NCBI GenBank assembly: GCA_932294295.1
Contig: OW028580.1
Coordinates: forward strand, 38,613,836 to 38,677,835
Reading direction: 5' to 3'
Origin: Alitta virens
Taxonomy: Eukaryota; Annelida; Polychaeta; Phyllodocida; Nereididae
DNA length: 64,000 bases
In this document: positions 30,018 through 41,292 of the stretch, in pieces
How the letters are laid out: every line of letters begins with the position of its first letter
How positions within the stretch are numbered: the first letter of the stretch is position 1
Program-made: the position numbers and the translations under genes
The notes under the pieces: model-generated
What the model saw: the letters and a program-made list of their open reading frames with translations, nothing else
Databases searched by the model: none
What the model was told of the DNA's origin: nothing

Positions 30018-30051
<34 letters not shown>

Positions 30052-30441
30052 TAGCATGTGAAAATTAACTCGTATGCAGGTAGAACAAAATAGATTTCAT
30101 TGTATGTGTACATCTGAGAATGAATTATACAATTACGGTTATTATTATTATTATTATATATCATCGGTAATTGTTATTATTATTATTACTATTATAATGT
30201 CAATACTGCAGAAATATTACAATTGACTATCAGTACTCAAATGTACTGTCATTAACGTGCTTCGGGTTAATAAATTACTGATTTTAAACATATTCACTTG
30301 GTTGTATTGTGTTGATTGATTGTTTGATTCCCATTCACTCAGTAGGCGGAAATGCTCCTGACCTCTGAATTGTAACTAAGGGTAACATGCTTCAGGTTAA
30401 TAAATTACTTATTTTAAACATATTCACATAGTTGTATTGTG

Positions 30442-30479
<38 letters not shown>

Positions 30480-30745
30480 ACCAGTCACTCAGTAGCCGGA
30501 AATGCTCATGGCCTCTGCATTGTAGCTAAGAGTGTGGAAATGCTCATGTCCTCTACATTGTAACTAAGAGTGAAATCATGAGCTAATAATTACACTGCTG
30601 ATTGAGATGCAAGAGTGTCACGGTGAAGCACCACCACAACCGCTTTACATACGAATCACCTGAGTGTTCCTAGAGTTGACCACAGTGAATATGAGGTGAA
30701 AGTTAAGTGCCTCCTATGCTTTTGGACAGCAGAAAATATTCCATG

Positions 30746-30793
<48 letters not shown>

Positions 30794-31035
30794 GATAGTA
30801 CAAACATTTCTTTTCAAGAGTGAAATAAATCACATTTCCATAAAACCTAATGAGATGTGATAGCCTTTTCATAATGAAATTCACAGGCACCCTTCTATTT
30901 TCTCTAGTGTAAAAAAATGGCACAAGGAGATAGATTCAAAGTTCAAATTTTTATTTTATTTCGTAAAAAAAAAAAAAACACAGTGAAGACAAAATGATAC
31001 AGCGGTGTCTCAGTTGTACATTGACTAAATACATA
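29716..31035. other. Spacer between POLB and the PC4-like gene
   Basis: Non-coding. It holds (ATTG)n runs (29885-29945 and about 30443-30478), poly-T runs at 30020-30050 and 30746-30792, and a 130-base-period direct duplication. AATAAA at 30269-30274 may serve POLB. On the minus strand AATAAA-type motifs at about 30947-30960 may serve the next gene. The two genes converge here. Confidence 0.55.
30254..30575 (+). repeat. 130-base direct duplication with partial third copy
   Basis: TTCGGGTTAATAAATTACTG and what follows, up to GGAAATGCTCCTGACCTCTG, starts at about 30261 and again at about 30391. The end segment (GGAAATGCTCATG, CTCTxCATTGTAxCTAAGAGTG) recurs a third time near 30536. Confidence 0.7.
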
Positions 31036-32094
31036 CTAGCTCGACATAGGTTGAGGAGCACTATTGGTAATTTTTGACTTCTTTACAATCTTTTGGTAGC
31101 AAAAATCGAGCAACCGAAAGGTCAATTCAGTAGGTGGTGACACAGTACATTGAGCAAGAGTTTCCTTGGATCTCTCAATTCCACCGATATACACAAATAT
31201 GTCATATACGTCGCTCATAAAATACAGTCTTTTATGGTTCAGGGATACAGCGATTCGCTCAGCAATCCTCAAGATATCATTTTTGGTCACTTTCAGTAGA
31301 GCATCCTCGATCTCATCACGAGTAGGGCACTGAAGCATCAAGTCGGACCATGAATGACCGGTTTTATCTAACACCTGATTGCAGAATACGTGCTCCAGAA
31401 TTTCCATTTTACTCGCTCGATGTACGTCCAATTCGATTATGACGTATTCGTACTTCTGGCCATCAGTGGGGAGCCCGGCGAGGTAGCCCTTGACACTGTC
31501 GTCGCAATCTTTACGAGTGGGGAATAAAGTGTGTGACTTCATTCCACGCATTTCGACACTCCACTGGTATGCCTTGACTGTAACTGCCTCTTCTGGATTA
31601 GCTGCATCTCCCTTTCCATCCTTTGGTGGAGTAATGATAACTTGGTAAATATTGTCCATAGCTCCGTGGAATTTTTCGTATTCTTCTTTGCGGAGATTAA
31701 TAGTTTTGCTGTGGTGACATTCACGAACGTCTGTGAGTGTTTCCTGCTCAGTTTTTGGATGTAGAAAGGAGATATAGTGCACTGGTTCCTTGTCACTCCT
31801 CTCGAACTTAGTGATCATCACGAATTGTCTCTTGGTTAGACTCAGCTGCTTTGCTTCACCCTTAACCAGGGCATTTTGAAATTCAGTAGAGGCCTCCTTC
31901 AGTTTCTCAAAGGACTTCTTTGCGATGTGTACATTCCTCCATTTGGATGTGTCACAGCTGTAGCGCGACACAGTGACATAACCTGACTTGTATTGCTGAG
32001 CAGCATGAGCGATTACTCGAGTGTGTTCTGACAAACAGAGAGTAAGTCCATTGGATCCCTGAGGAGTTTGAGTGTTCAGTTGACTGGCTGCCAT
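31036..32094 (-). CDS. Polinton protein, possibly PC4-like ssDNA-binding
   Basis: I start at ATG 32094 (ATCATGG, 352 residues). The longer open frame would begin upstream of a TATA box (TATAAA, 32181-32176) and so is unlikely. The N-terminal half shows two stretches that may be repeats of a PC4/p15-like fold. One is GYVTVSRYSCDTSKWRNVHI followed by KSFEKLKEAS; the other is RQFVMITKFE, then YISFLHP, then INLRKEEYEKFHGAMDNI. Polintons and adintoviruses often carry PC4-like ssDNA-binding proteins, but the match here is weak and by eye. The C-terminal half is unrecognised. The gene is convergent with POLB and has its own promoter. Confidence 0.55.
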   Translation of the reverse strand: MAASQLNTQTPQGSNGLTLCLSEHTRVIAHAAQQYKSGYVTVSRYSCDTSKWRNVHIAKKSFEKLKEASTEFQNALVKGEAKQLSLTKRQFVMITKFERSDKEPVHYISFLHPKTEQETLTDVRECHHSKTINLRKEEYEKFHGAMDNIYQVIITPPKDGKGDAANPEEAVTVKAYQWSVEMRGMKSHTLFPTRKDCDDSVKGYLAGLPTDGQKYEYVIIELDVHRASKMEILEHVFCNQVLDKTGHSWSDLMLQCPTRDEIEDALLKVTKNDILRIAERIAVSLNHKRLYFMSDVYDIFVYIGGIERSKETLAQCTVSPPTELTFRLLDFCYQKIVKKSKITNSAPQPMSS

Positions 32095-32175
32095 GATGTA
32101 CTTGTGTGTGTGTGTGTGTGCGTGTATCTTTTCAAGTGCTGAAGTGAATGCTTGAAGGTTGCTAGAGCTGAGGCA

Positions 32176-32181
32176 TTTATA
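32176..32181 (-). promoter_or_regulatory. TATA box of the PC4-like gene
   Basis: TATAAA on the minus strand in the context GAGTATAAATGCC, 82 bases before the chosen ATG at 32094. Confidence 0.6.
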
Positions 32182-32313
32182 CTCACTGTAGAGCATTCGT
32201 CGGAAGGACGTCTATGCTGTAGGGTATGTCTCATTGATATATTCACGGCATCATGAGCTTTGACCAATCATAGTGCATGAATGAAAAAACAAATAGCCTC
32301 AAGGGTGCAGACA

Positions 32314-32649
32314 CTAGCGCCGCCTCTTGGACAGCGTCGGAGCCGGCAGCATTATTCCCATGGATGAGGACAAGAGAGCAGTCCACAAATTACTATCTCC
32401 ATTACCAAGAGACAGATTGACTATGCATGTAAGGATGACAATGTAGAGAATTACAACTTGACAAATAAAAATCACTTCATTTTTGGGTATGATGCGTCCG
32501 AATATCTCCCACTGACTATAGCTCCTGGTAGAGTTCATGTCCACATTGCTTGAAATTAGTGCGTCATGAAAATGTTCAGTATTTTCATGTTTAACCTCTG
32601 TAGGTACAGCAGCAGAGAGGTATTTTTCTGTTACGTCCTCACCCTCCAT
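32314..32649 (-). CDS. Short Polinton membrane protein
   Basis: A 111-residue protein from ATG 32649; an upstream extension would need a TTG start. The N-terminal half is hydrophilic. The C-terminal half has IFGRIIPKNEVIFICQV leading into a transmembrane helix (VVILYIVILTCIVNLSL), then LWTALLSSSMGIMLPAPTL and a basic end. This P-x-EIxFxxQ / IYIVI / LWTALLSS / LP-P pattern recurs in animal Polintons; the function is unknown and a virion or membrane role is inferred. The tandem array starts 73 bases upstream of the ATG, so its original promoter and the element's right end may have been displaced. Confidence 0.75.
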   Translation of the reverse strand: MEGEDVTEKYLSAAVPTEVKHENTEHFHDALISSNVDMNSTRSYSQWEIFGRIIPKNEVIFICQVVILYIVILTCIVNLSLGNGDSNLWTALLSSSMGIMLPAPTLSKRRR

Positions 32650-32721
32650 GGTTGTAAGATAAACTGAACAGCAATACTCACTACAACCATTCTTATTCAA
32701 GTTCTTATTATTTTCATTATT

Positions 32722-32768
32722 ATAAACTTTCCGAAGGAAAGTTTATCTTATTATTGTACGTCTTATTT

Positions 32769-32799
<31 letters not shown>

Positions 32800-35051
32800 T
32801 TATTCTTTATTATTTATTATTATTATTCTTCTGAAGAAGTAAAGGCTTATTACTCAGAAACTAATAAAGACAGGGCTTTGGCACTTCAAGAGTGCACAGA
32901 CAGCCAGAGCGCGCTTTGAACAGCACAAATTTCATGACCAAATTTCGTGACACTTCTGCGTAATTCACAAAAGAAAAAACAAATTTAAGAGCACGGTTTC
33001 AGGAAACTGGGCAGAGATAATTCCATGGGAATTTTTCTCAAGATACCTTAGACAAATACGCAGTGCAGAAAGGAGTTTGAGCCAAATTGTGAGCCTGCTG
33101 ACTGAACTATGAATTCTTTAAAAAAAGTAGTTCGAAATTTTCATGAAATTTTTTTTGAAAACCATAGAAGGAATAATGATATTGACTTGCAATTTCACAC
33201 TTTTATAGTCCTACCCTAGCACAACTTTCATGCAAAAAATGAGCTCATTTGGTAAAGTGGTCTAGGTGGTACAGGGGTCCAAAGTTGCATTTTTTGACTG
33301 CTTATATCTCGGCTCCAAATTGAGATACATGAATCTCAAAGACATATTTAGAATCCTTGAAATGTTCTCTTTTTAGGAATGTATAGTAATATGCTCTAGG
33401 TACTTCCGTTTGGAAAAGCGTCAGACATTGAAAATTTTTTGTCACTTTTTGATTTTCTCAAAATGAAAAAGTCTTAAAAACACTAGAAGAACTGCTTGGA
33501 TTCTCACCATTTTTTTTACAGATATGTCCTCTAAGGAGTACTATGTAAATGTCAAAGGGCAAGGGCTTTGCTTAAAAACCCTAGGCCCTGGAATTTTTTT
33601 CATTCCAAATTTCAATAATTTTTAACTCCATTTCTATTCAACCAAATTTCATGCAACTGGTGTCATTATGTAGAGAAAAATTAGGCCTTTACCTAGGATA
33701 AAATGTCTATTCACCAACCTTTACCAGTTTCGAACTTGGAGCCAAAATTCTCTTTCCCATATTATCCAATGGGAAGACCTACCAACCCTGAAGCGCTGAG
33801 TCAGCAATTTTTACAATGAATGTTAGGAAGTTTATGTGCATCACCCCAAAAAAGCAGGAAGAAAGTCTTCAATTTCATTTATATTTTGCACATATATGTA
33901 CTCTGTGTAGTACTACATTACTGTAAAAGGGCAATTACTTTCATCAAACAGCTTAGGTCCTAGAATTTTTTTATCACTGAATTGCTGACCTACCTACCTC
34001 CCAGAACCCTGGACCGCTGAGTCAGCAATTTTTACAATGAATGTTAGCAGGTTTACGTGTTTTGCCCCAAAAACAGTAGGAAAGACTTTTTCAATTTTCT
34101 TCATACTTTTCACACATATGTCCTCTAGGGAGTACTATGTAAATGTAGAAGGGCAAGGGCCTTGATTAAACACCTTAGGCCCTGGAATTTTTTTTCAGTC
34201 CAAATTTCAATAATTTTTAACTCCAGTTCTATTCAACCAAATTTCATCCAACTGGTGTCATTATGCAGAGAAAAATTAGGAGATTACATAGGACACCTTG
34301 TCTATTCACCAACCTTAATTAGTTTTGAAACTTGAGGCAAAATTCTCTTTCCCATGTTATCCAATGGGGAGACCTACCTACCTACCTCCCTGGACGGCTG
34401 AGTCAGCAATTTTTACAATGAATGTTAGTAAATTTATGTTTCTCGCCCCAAAAAAGCAGGAAGAAAGTCTTCAATTTCATTCATATTTTGCACATATATG
34501 TCCTCTGGGTAGTACTACATTACCGTAATAGGGCAATTACCTTCATCAAACAGCTTAGGTCCTAAAATTTTTTTATCACTCTTAAAGCCTGAATTGCTTA
34601 CTAAGACCAAAATGTTGTTGATAGATTGAACCAAAAAAATTCACAGGAGTGTATATACATGTGCTTTACAAATGTGAGTTATTTCAGAATTTTGGGTTAC
34701 AGGGTCAAGGTCACAGCGTGTCCTATATATGCAATTTTCAGGCGTTTTGAACCTGGGTCCTATGAAGAGTACAGCTTTCTGAAAAACATTTTTTGAAAGG
34801 TCATCACCATTACAGTTGTCTGTTCATTTATGAATAGTCTCAGAGGATAAGACAGTGATTTCTTAGGATTTAGTGCCTTAATAAATTGTTGTCATTGTGA
34901 AAAATCATAACGCTTCAGGAATGATCAGAGCACAAATACTACCGGCTTCTTTGTTAGGTTATTTGTAGTATTTATATGAGAAAGAAAAAGGTTATGAAAG
35001 TTAAAGGAAAGGAAAGTTTATCGTAATTGTCAGGGACAATTGCAAGTCTAG
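32722..35051 (+). repeat. Array unit 1 (long type, with 5' head)
   Basis: First unit, with an intact palindromic head (32722-32746) preceded by Polinton DNA. Long type of about 2.3 kb: three successive sub-repeats starting at GAGTCAGCAATTTTTACAAT (33797, 34019, 34400). It ends at CTAG 35048-35051. Confidence 0.8.
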
Positions 35052-37076
35052 TTATTATAAACTTTCCGAAGGAAAGTTTATCTTATTATTGTAAGTCTTA
35101 TTTTTCTTTTTTTTTTTTTTTCTTTTTTTTTTTATTATAAACTTTCCGAAGGAAAGTTTATCTTATTATTGTAAGTCTTATTTTTCTTTTTTTTTTTTTT
35201 TTTTATTATTCTTTATTATAAACTTTCCGAAGGAAAGTTTATCTTATTATTGTAAGTCTTATTTTTCTTTTTTTTTTTTTTTTTTATTATTCTTTATTAT
35301 TATTATTATTCTTCTGAAGAAGTAAAGGCTTATTACTCAGAAACTAATAAAGGCAGGGCTTTGGCACTTCAAGGTCACATAGACAGCCAGAGCGCGCTTT
35401 GAAAGGCATAAATTTCATGACCAAATTTCGTGACGCTTCTGCGTAATTCACAAAATAAAAAATAAATTTAAGGGCACGGTTTCAAGAAACTGGGCAGAGA
35501 TAATGGCATGAGATTTTTTTTCAAGATACCTTAGACAAATACGCAGTGCAGAAAGGAGTTTGAGCCAAATTGTGAGCCTGCTGACTGAGCCATGAATTTT
35601 TGAAAAAAAGTTATTCTAAATTTTCATGAAATTTTTTTTGAAAACCATAGAAGGAATAATGATATTGACTTGCAATTTCACACTTTTATAGTCCTACCCT
35701 AGCACAACTTTCATGCAAAAAATGAGCCCATTTGGTAAAGTGGTCTAGGTGGTACAGGGGTCCAAAGTTGCATTTTTTGACTGCTTATATCTCAGCTCCA
35801 AATTGAGATACAGGAATCTCAAAGACATATTTAGAATCCTTGAAATGTTCTCTTTTCAGGAATGTATAGTAATATGCTCTAGGTAGTTCCGTTTGGAAAA
35901 GCGTCAGACATTGAAAATTTTTTGTCACTTTTTGATTTTCTCAAAATGAAAAAGTCTAAAAAACAGTAGAAGAACTGCTTGGATTCTCACCATTTTTTTT
36001 ACAGATATGTCCTCTAAGGAGTACTATGTAAATTTTAAAGGGCAAGGGCTTTGCTTATAAAACCCTAGGCCCTGGAATTTTTTTCATTCCAAATTTCAAT
36101 AATTTTTAACTCCATTTCTATTCAACCAAATTTCATGCAACTGGTGTCATTATGTAGAGAAAAATCAGGACTTTACAAAGAATACCATGTCTATTCACCA
36201 ACCTTTACCAGTTTCGAACTTGGAGCCAAAATTCTCTTTCCCATGTTATCCAATGGGAAGACCTACCAACCCTGAACCGCTGAGTCAGCAATTTTTACAA
36301 TGAATGTTAGGAAGTTTACGTGCATCGCCCCAAAAAAGCAGGAAGAAAGTCTTCAATTGCATTCATATTTTGCACATATATGTACTCTGGGTAGTGCTAC
36401 ATTACTGTAAAAGGGCAATTACCTTCATCAAACAGCTTAGGTCCTAGAATTTTTTTATCACTCATAAAGCCTGAATTGCTGACCTACCTACCTCCCAGTA
36501 CCCTGGACCGCTGAGTCAGCAATTTTTACAATGAATGTTAGTAAATTTATGTTTCTCGCCCCAAAAAAGCAGGAAGAAAGTCTCCAATTTCATTCATATT
36601 TTGCACATATATGTCCTCTGGGTAGTACTTCATTACTGTAATAGGGCAATTACCTTCATCAAACAGCTTAGGTCCTAAATTTTTTTTATCACTCTTAAAG
36701 CCTGAATTGCTTACTCAGACCAAAATGTTGTTGATAGATTGAACCAAAAAAAATTCACAGGAGTGTATATACATGTGCTTCACAAATGTGAGTTATTTCA
36801 GAATTTTGGGTTACAGGGTCAAGGTCACAGAGTGTCCTATATATGCAATTTTCAGGCGTTTTGAACCTGGGTCCCATACAAGGTACAGCAACCAAAAAAA
36901 TATTTTCTTAAACCTTTTTTCATTATCTTTCTATTCCTGTATAGCTTAAGAGGTTAGGGCAACTATTTTCGAGGTTTTCAGGTACTTTATGAATTGCAGA
37001 AATTCATGGTACTGGACAAAAAAGATAAAAGGAAAGGAAAGTTTATCGTAATTGTCAGGGACAATTGCAAGTCTAG
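35052..37076 (+). repeat. Array unit 2 (short core, three nested heads)
   Basis: Three consecutive 5' heads (about 35057, 35139 and 35218) precede one core of about 1.78 kb. Each head lies in TTAT-rich DNA, as if heads had been re-inserted into or slipped within the previous head. CTAG at 37073-37076. Confidence 0.8.
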
Positions 37077-39184
37077 TTATTATTATTATTCTTCTGAAGA
37101 AGTAAAGGCTTATTACTCAGAAACTAATAAAGAGAGGGCTTTGGCACTTCAAGAGTGCACAGACAGCCAGAGCGCGCTTTGAACAGCACAAATTTCATGA
37201 CCAAATTTCATGACACTTCTGCGTAATTTACAAAAGAAAAAACAAATTTAAGAGCACGGTTTCAGGAAACTGGGCAGAGATAATTCCATGGGAATTTTTC
37301 TCAAGATACCTTAGACAAATACGTTAGATACCTTAGACAAATACGTTTATCTTATTATTGTAAGTCTTATTTTTCTTTTTTTTTTTTTTTTTTATTATTC
37401 TTTATTATTATTATTATTCTTCTGAAGAAGTAAAGGCTTATTACTCAGAAACTAATAAAGGCAGGGCTTTGGCACTTCAAGGTCACATAGACAGCCAGAG
37501 CGCGCTTTGAAAGGCATAAATTTCATGACCAAATTTCGTGACGCTTCTGCGTAATTCACAAAATAAAAAATAAATTTAAGGGCACGGTTTCAAGAAACTG
37601 GGCAGAGATAATGGCATGAGATTTTTTTTCAAGATACCTTAGACAAATACGCAGTGCAGAAAGGAGTTTGAGCCAAATTGTGAGCCTGCTGACTGAGCCA
37701 TGAATTTTTGAAAAAAAGTTATTCTAAATTTTCATGAAATTTTTTTTGAAAACCATAGAAGGAATAATGATATTGACTTGCAATTTCACACTTTTATAGT
37801 CCTACCCTAGCACAACTTTCATGCAAAAAATGAGCCCATTTGGTAAAGTGGTCTAGGTGGTACAGGGGTCCAAAGTTGCATTTTTTGACTGCTTATATCT
37901 CAGCTCCAAATTGAGATACAGGAATCTCAAAGACATATTTAGAATCCTTGAAATGTTCTCTTTTCAGGAATGTATAGTAATATGCTCTAGGTAGTTCCGT
38001 TTGGAAAAGCGTCAGACATTGAAAATTTTTTGTCACTTTTTGATTTTCTCAAAATGAAAAAGTCTAAAAAACAGTAGAAGAACTGCTTGGATTCTCACCA
38101 TTTTTTTTACAGATATGTCCTCTAAGGAGTACTATGTAAATTTTAAAGGGCAAGGGCTTTGCTTATAAAACCCTAGGCCCTGGAATTTTTTTCATTCCAA
38201 ATTTCAATAATTTTTAACTCCATTTCTATTCAACCAAATTTCATGCAACTGGTGTCATTATGTAGAGAAAAATCAGGACTTTACAAAGAATACCATGTCT
38301 ATTCACCAACCTTTACCAGTTTCGAACTTGGAGCCAAAATTCTCTTTCCCATGTTATCCAATGGGAAGACCTACCAACCCTGAACCGCTGAGTCAGCAAT
38401 TTTTACAATGAATGTTAGGAAGTTTACGTGCATCGCCCCAAAAAAGCAGGAAGAAAGTCTTCAATTGCATTCATATTTTGCACATATATGTACTCTGGGT
38501 AGTGCTACATTACTGTAAAAGGGCAATTACCTTCATCAAACAGCTTAGGTCCTAGAATTTTTTTATCACTCATAAAGCCTGAATTGCTGACCTACCTACC
38601 TCCCAGTACCCTGGACCGCTGAGTCAGCAATTTTTACAATGAATGTTAGTAAATTTATGTTTCTCGCCCCAAAAAAGCAGGAAGAAAGTCTCCAATTTCA
38701 TTCATATTTTGCACATATATGTCCTCTGGGTAGTACTTCATTACTGTAATAGGGCAATTACCTTCATCAAACAGCTTAGGTCCTAAATTTTTTTTATCAC
38801 TCTTAAAGCCTGAATTGCTTACTCAGACCAAAATGTTGTTGATAGATTGAACCAAAAAAAATTCACAGGAGTGTATATACATGTGCTTCACAAATGTGAG
38901 TTATTTCAGAATTTTGGGTTACAGGGTCAAGGTCACAGAGTGTCCTATATATGCAATTTTCAGGCGTTTTGAACCTGGGTCCCATACAAGGTACAGCAAC
39001 CAAAAAAATATTTTCTTAAACCTTTTTTCATTATCTTTCTATTCCTGTATAGCTTAAGAGGTTAGGGCAACTATTTTCGAGGTTTTCAGGTACTTTATGA
39101 ATTGCAGAAATTCATGGTACTGGACAAAAAAGATAAAAGGAAAGGAAAGTTTATCGTAATTGTCAGGGACAATTGCAAGTCTAG
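37077..39184 (+). repeat. Array unit 3, 2108-base higher-order repeat, copy 1
   Basis: Composite: a core truncated after about 240 bases, a duplicated junction (TTAGATACCTTAGACAAATACG twice, at about 37310-37350), a head lacking its palindrome, then a full 1.78 kb core like unit 2. CTAG at 39181-39184. Confidence 0.85.
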
Positions 39185-41292
39185 TTATTATTATTATTCT
39201 TCTGAAGAAGTAAAGGCTTATTACTCAGAAACTAATAAAGAGAGGGCTTTGGCACTTCAAGAGTGCACAGACAGCCAGAGCGCGCTTTGAACAGCACAAA
39301 TTTCATGACCAAATTTCATGACACTTCTGCGTAATTTACAAAAGAAAAAACAAATTTAAGAGCACGGTTTCAGGAAACTGGGCAGAGATAATTCCATGGG
39401 AATTTTTCTCAAGATACCTTAGACAAATACGTTAGATACCTTAGACAAATACGTTTATCTTATTATTGTAAGTCTTATTTTTCTTTTTTTTTTTTTTTTT
39501 TATTATTCTTTATTATTATTATTATTCTTCTGAAGAAGTAAAGGCTTATTACTCAGAAACTAATAAAGGCAGGGCTTTGGCACTTCAAGGTCACATAGAC
39601 AGCCAGAGCGCGCTTTGAAAGGCATAAATTTCATGACCAAATTTCGTGACGCTTCTGCGTAATTCACAAAATAAAAAATAAATTTAAGGGCACGGTTTCA
39701 AGAAACTGGGCAGAGATAATGGCATGAGATTTTTTTTCAAGATACCTTAGACAAATACGCAGTGCAGAAAGGAGTTTGAGCCAAATTGTGAGCCTGCTGA
39801 CTGAGCCATGAATTTTTGAAAAAAAGTTATTCTAAATTTTCATGAAATTTTTTTTGAAAACCATAGAAGGAATAATGATATTGACTTGCAATTTCACACT
39901 TTTATAGTCCTACCCTAGCACAACTTTCATGCAAAAAATGAGCCCATTTGGTAAAGTGGTCTAGGTGGTACAGGGGTCCAAAGTTGCATTTTTTGACTGC
40001 TTATATCTCAGCTCCAAATTGAGATACAGGAATCTCAAAGACATATTTAGAATCCTTGAAATGTTCTCTTTTCAGGAATGTATAGTAATATGCTCTAGGT
40101 AGTTCCGTTTGGAAAAGCGTCAGACATTGAAAATTTTTTGTCACTTTTTGATTTTCTCAAAATGAAAAAGTCTAAAAAACAGTAGAAGAACTGCTTGGAT
40201 TCTCACCATTTTTTTTACAGATATGTCCTCTAAGGAGTACTATGTAAATTTTAAAGGGCAAGGGCTTTGCTTATAAAACCCTAGGCCCTGGAATTTTTTT
40301 CATTCCAAATTTCAATAATTTTTAACTCCATTTCTATTCAACCAAATTTCATGCAACTGGTGTCATTATGTAGAGAAAAATCAGGACTTTACAAAGAATA
40401 CCATGTCTATTCACCAACCTTTACCAGTTTCGAACTTGGAGCCAAAATTCTCTTTCCCATGTTATCCAATGGGAAGACCTACCAACCCTGAACCGCTGAG
40501 TCAGCAATTTTTACAATGAATGTTAGGAAGTTTACGTGCATCGCCCCAAAAAAGCAGGAAGAAAGTCTTCAATTGCATTCATATTTTGCACATATATGTA
40601 CTCTGGGTAGTGCTACATTACTGTAAAAGGGCAATTACCTTCATCAAACAGCTTAGGTCCTAGAATTTTTTTATCACTCATAAAGCCTGAATTGCTGACC
40701 TACCTACCTCCCAGTACCCTGGACCGCTGAGTCAGCAATTTTTACAATGAATGTTAGTAAATTTATGTTTCTCGCCCCAAAAAAGCAGGAAGAAAGTCTC
40801 CAATTTCATTCATATTTTGCACATATATGTCCTCTGGGTAGTACTTCATTACTGTAATAGGGCAATTACCTTCATCAAACAGCTTAGGTCCTAAATTTTT
40901 TTTATCACTCTTAAAGCCTGAATTGCTTACTCAGACCAAAATGTTGTTGATAGATTGAACCAAAAAAAATTCACAGGAGTGTATATACATGTGCTTCACA
41001 AATGTGAGTTATTTCAGAATTTTGGGTTACAGGGTCAAGGTCACAGAGTGTCCTATATATGCAATTTTCAGGCGTTTTGAACCTGGGTCCCATACAAGGT
41101 ACAGCAACCAAAAAAATATTTTCTTAAACCTTTTTTCATTATCTTTCTATTCCTGTATAGCTTAAGAGGTTAGGGCAACTATTTTCGAGGTTTTCAGGTA
41201 CTTTATGAATTGCAGAAATTCATGGTACTGGACAAAAAAGATAAAAGGAAAGGAAAGTTTATCGTAATTGTCAGGGACAATTGCAAGTCTAG
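39185..41292 (+). repeat. Array unit 4, 2108-base higher-order repeat, copy 2
   Basis: Same composite structure as unit 3 at exactly 2108 bases offset; I saw no difference in the parts compared by eye. Confidence 0.85.

Larger units (their letters stand above)
12522..32649. mobile_element. Polinton/Maverick (adintovirus-like) DNA transposon, limits minimal
   Basis: The set of genes is diagnostic: protein-primed-type family B DNA polymerase, retroviral-type integrase with chromodomain, HerA/FtsK-like packaging ATPase, adenain-like protease, double jelly-roll major capsid protein and single jelly-roll penton. Coordinates give only the first to last supported coding base. Polintons normally end in long terminal inverted repeats with 6-base target duplications, and I could not recognise these. 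On the right, tandem repeat DNA starts at 32722. All recognised core genes are open from start to stop, so the element looks young. Its coding part is GC-richer than both flanks. Relatives with these genes are also described as adintoviruses. Confidence 0.9.

Noticed and set aside
32095..32196. Upstream extension of the PC4-like protein
   Set aside because: A TATA box lies inside it, so it is probably not transcribed; it also includes a CA repeat read as His/Thr.
34325..34528. 67-residue ORF recurring in the array (34325, 44912, 50851, 52897, 55294)
   Set aside because: It recurs only in near-identical units; in diverged units the frame is lost, so it is not selected as protein.
36994..37182. 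62-residue ORF recurring in the array (36994, 39102, 41210, 43318, 47105)
   Set aside because: It spans the tail-to-core junction of consecutive repeat units, reads the TTATT repeat as Tyr/Ser and recurs only because the DNA is repeated. There is no sign of codon-level constraint.
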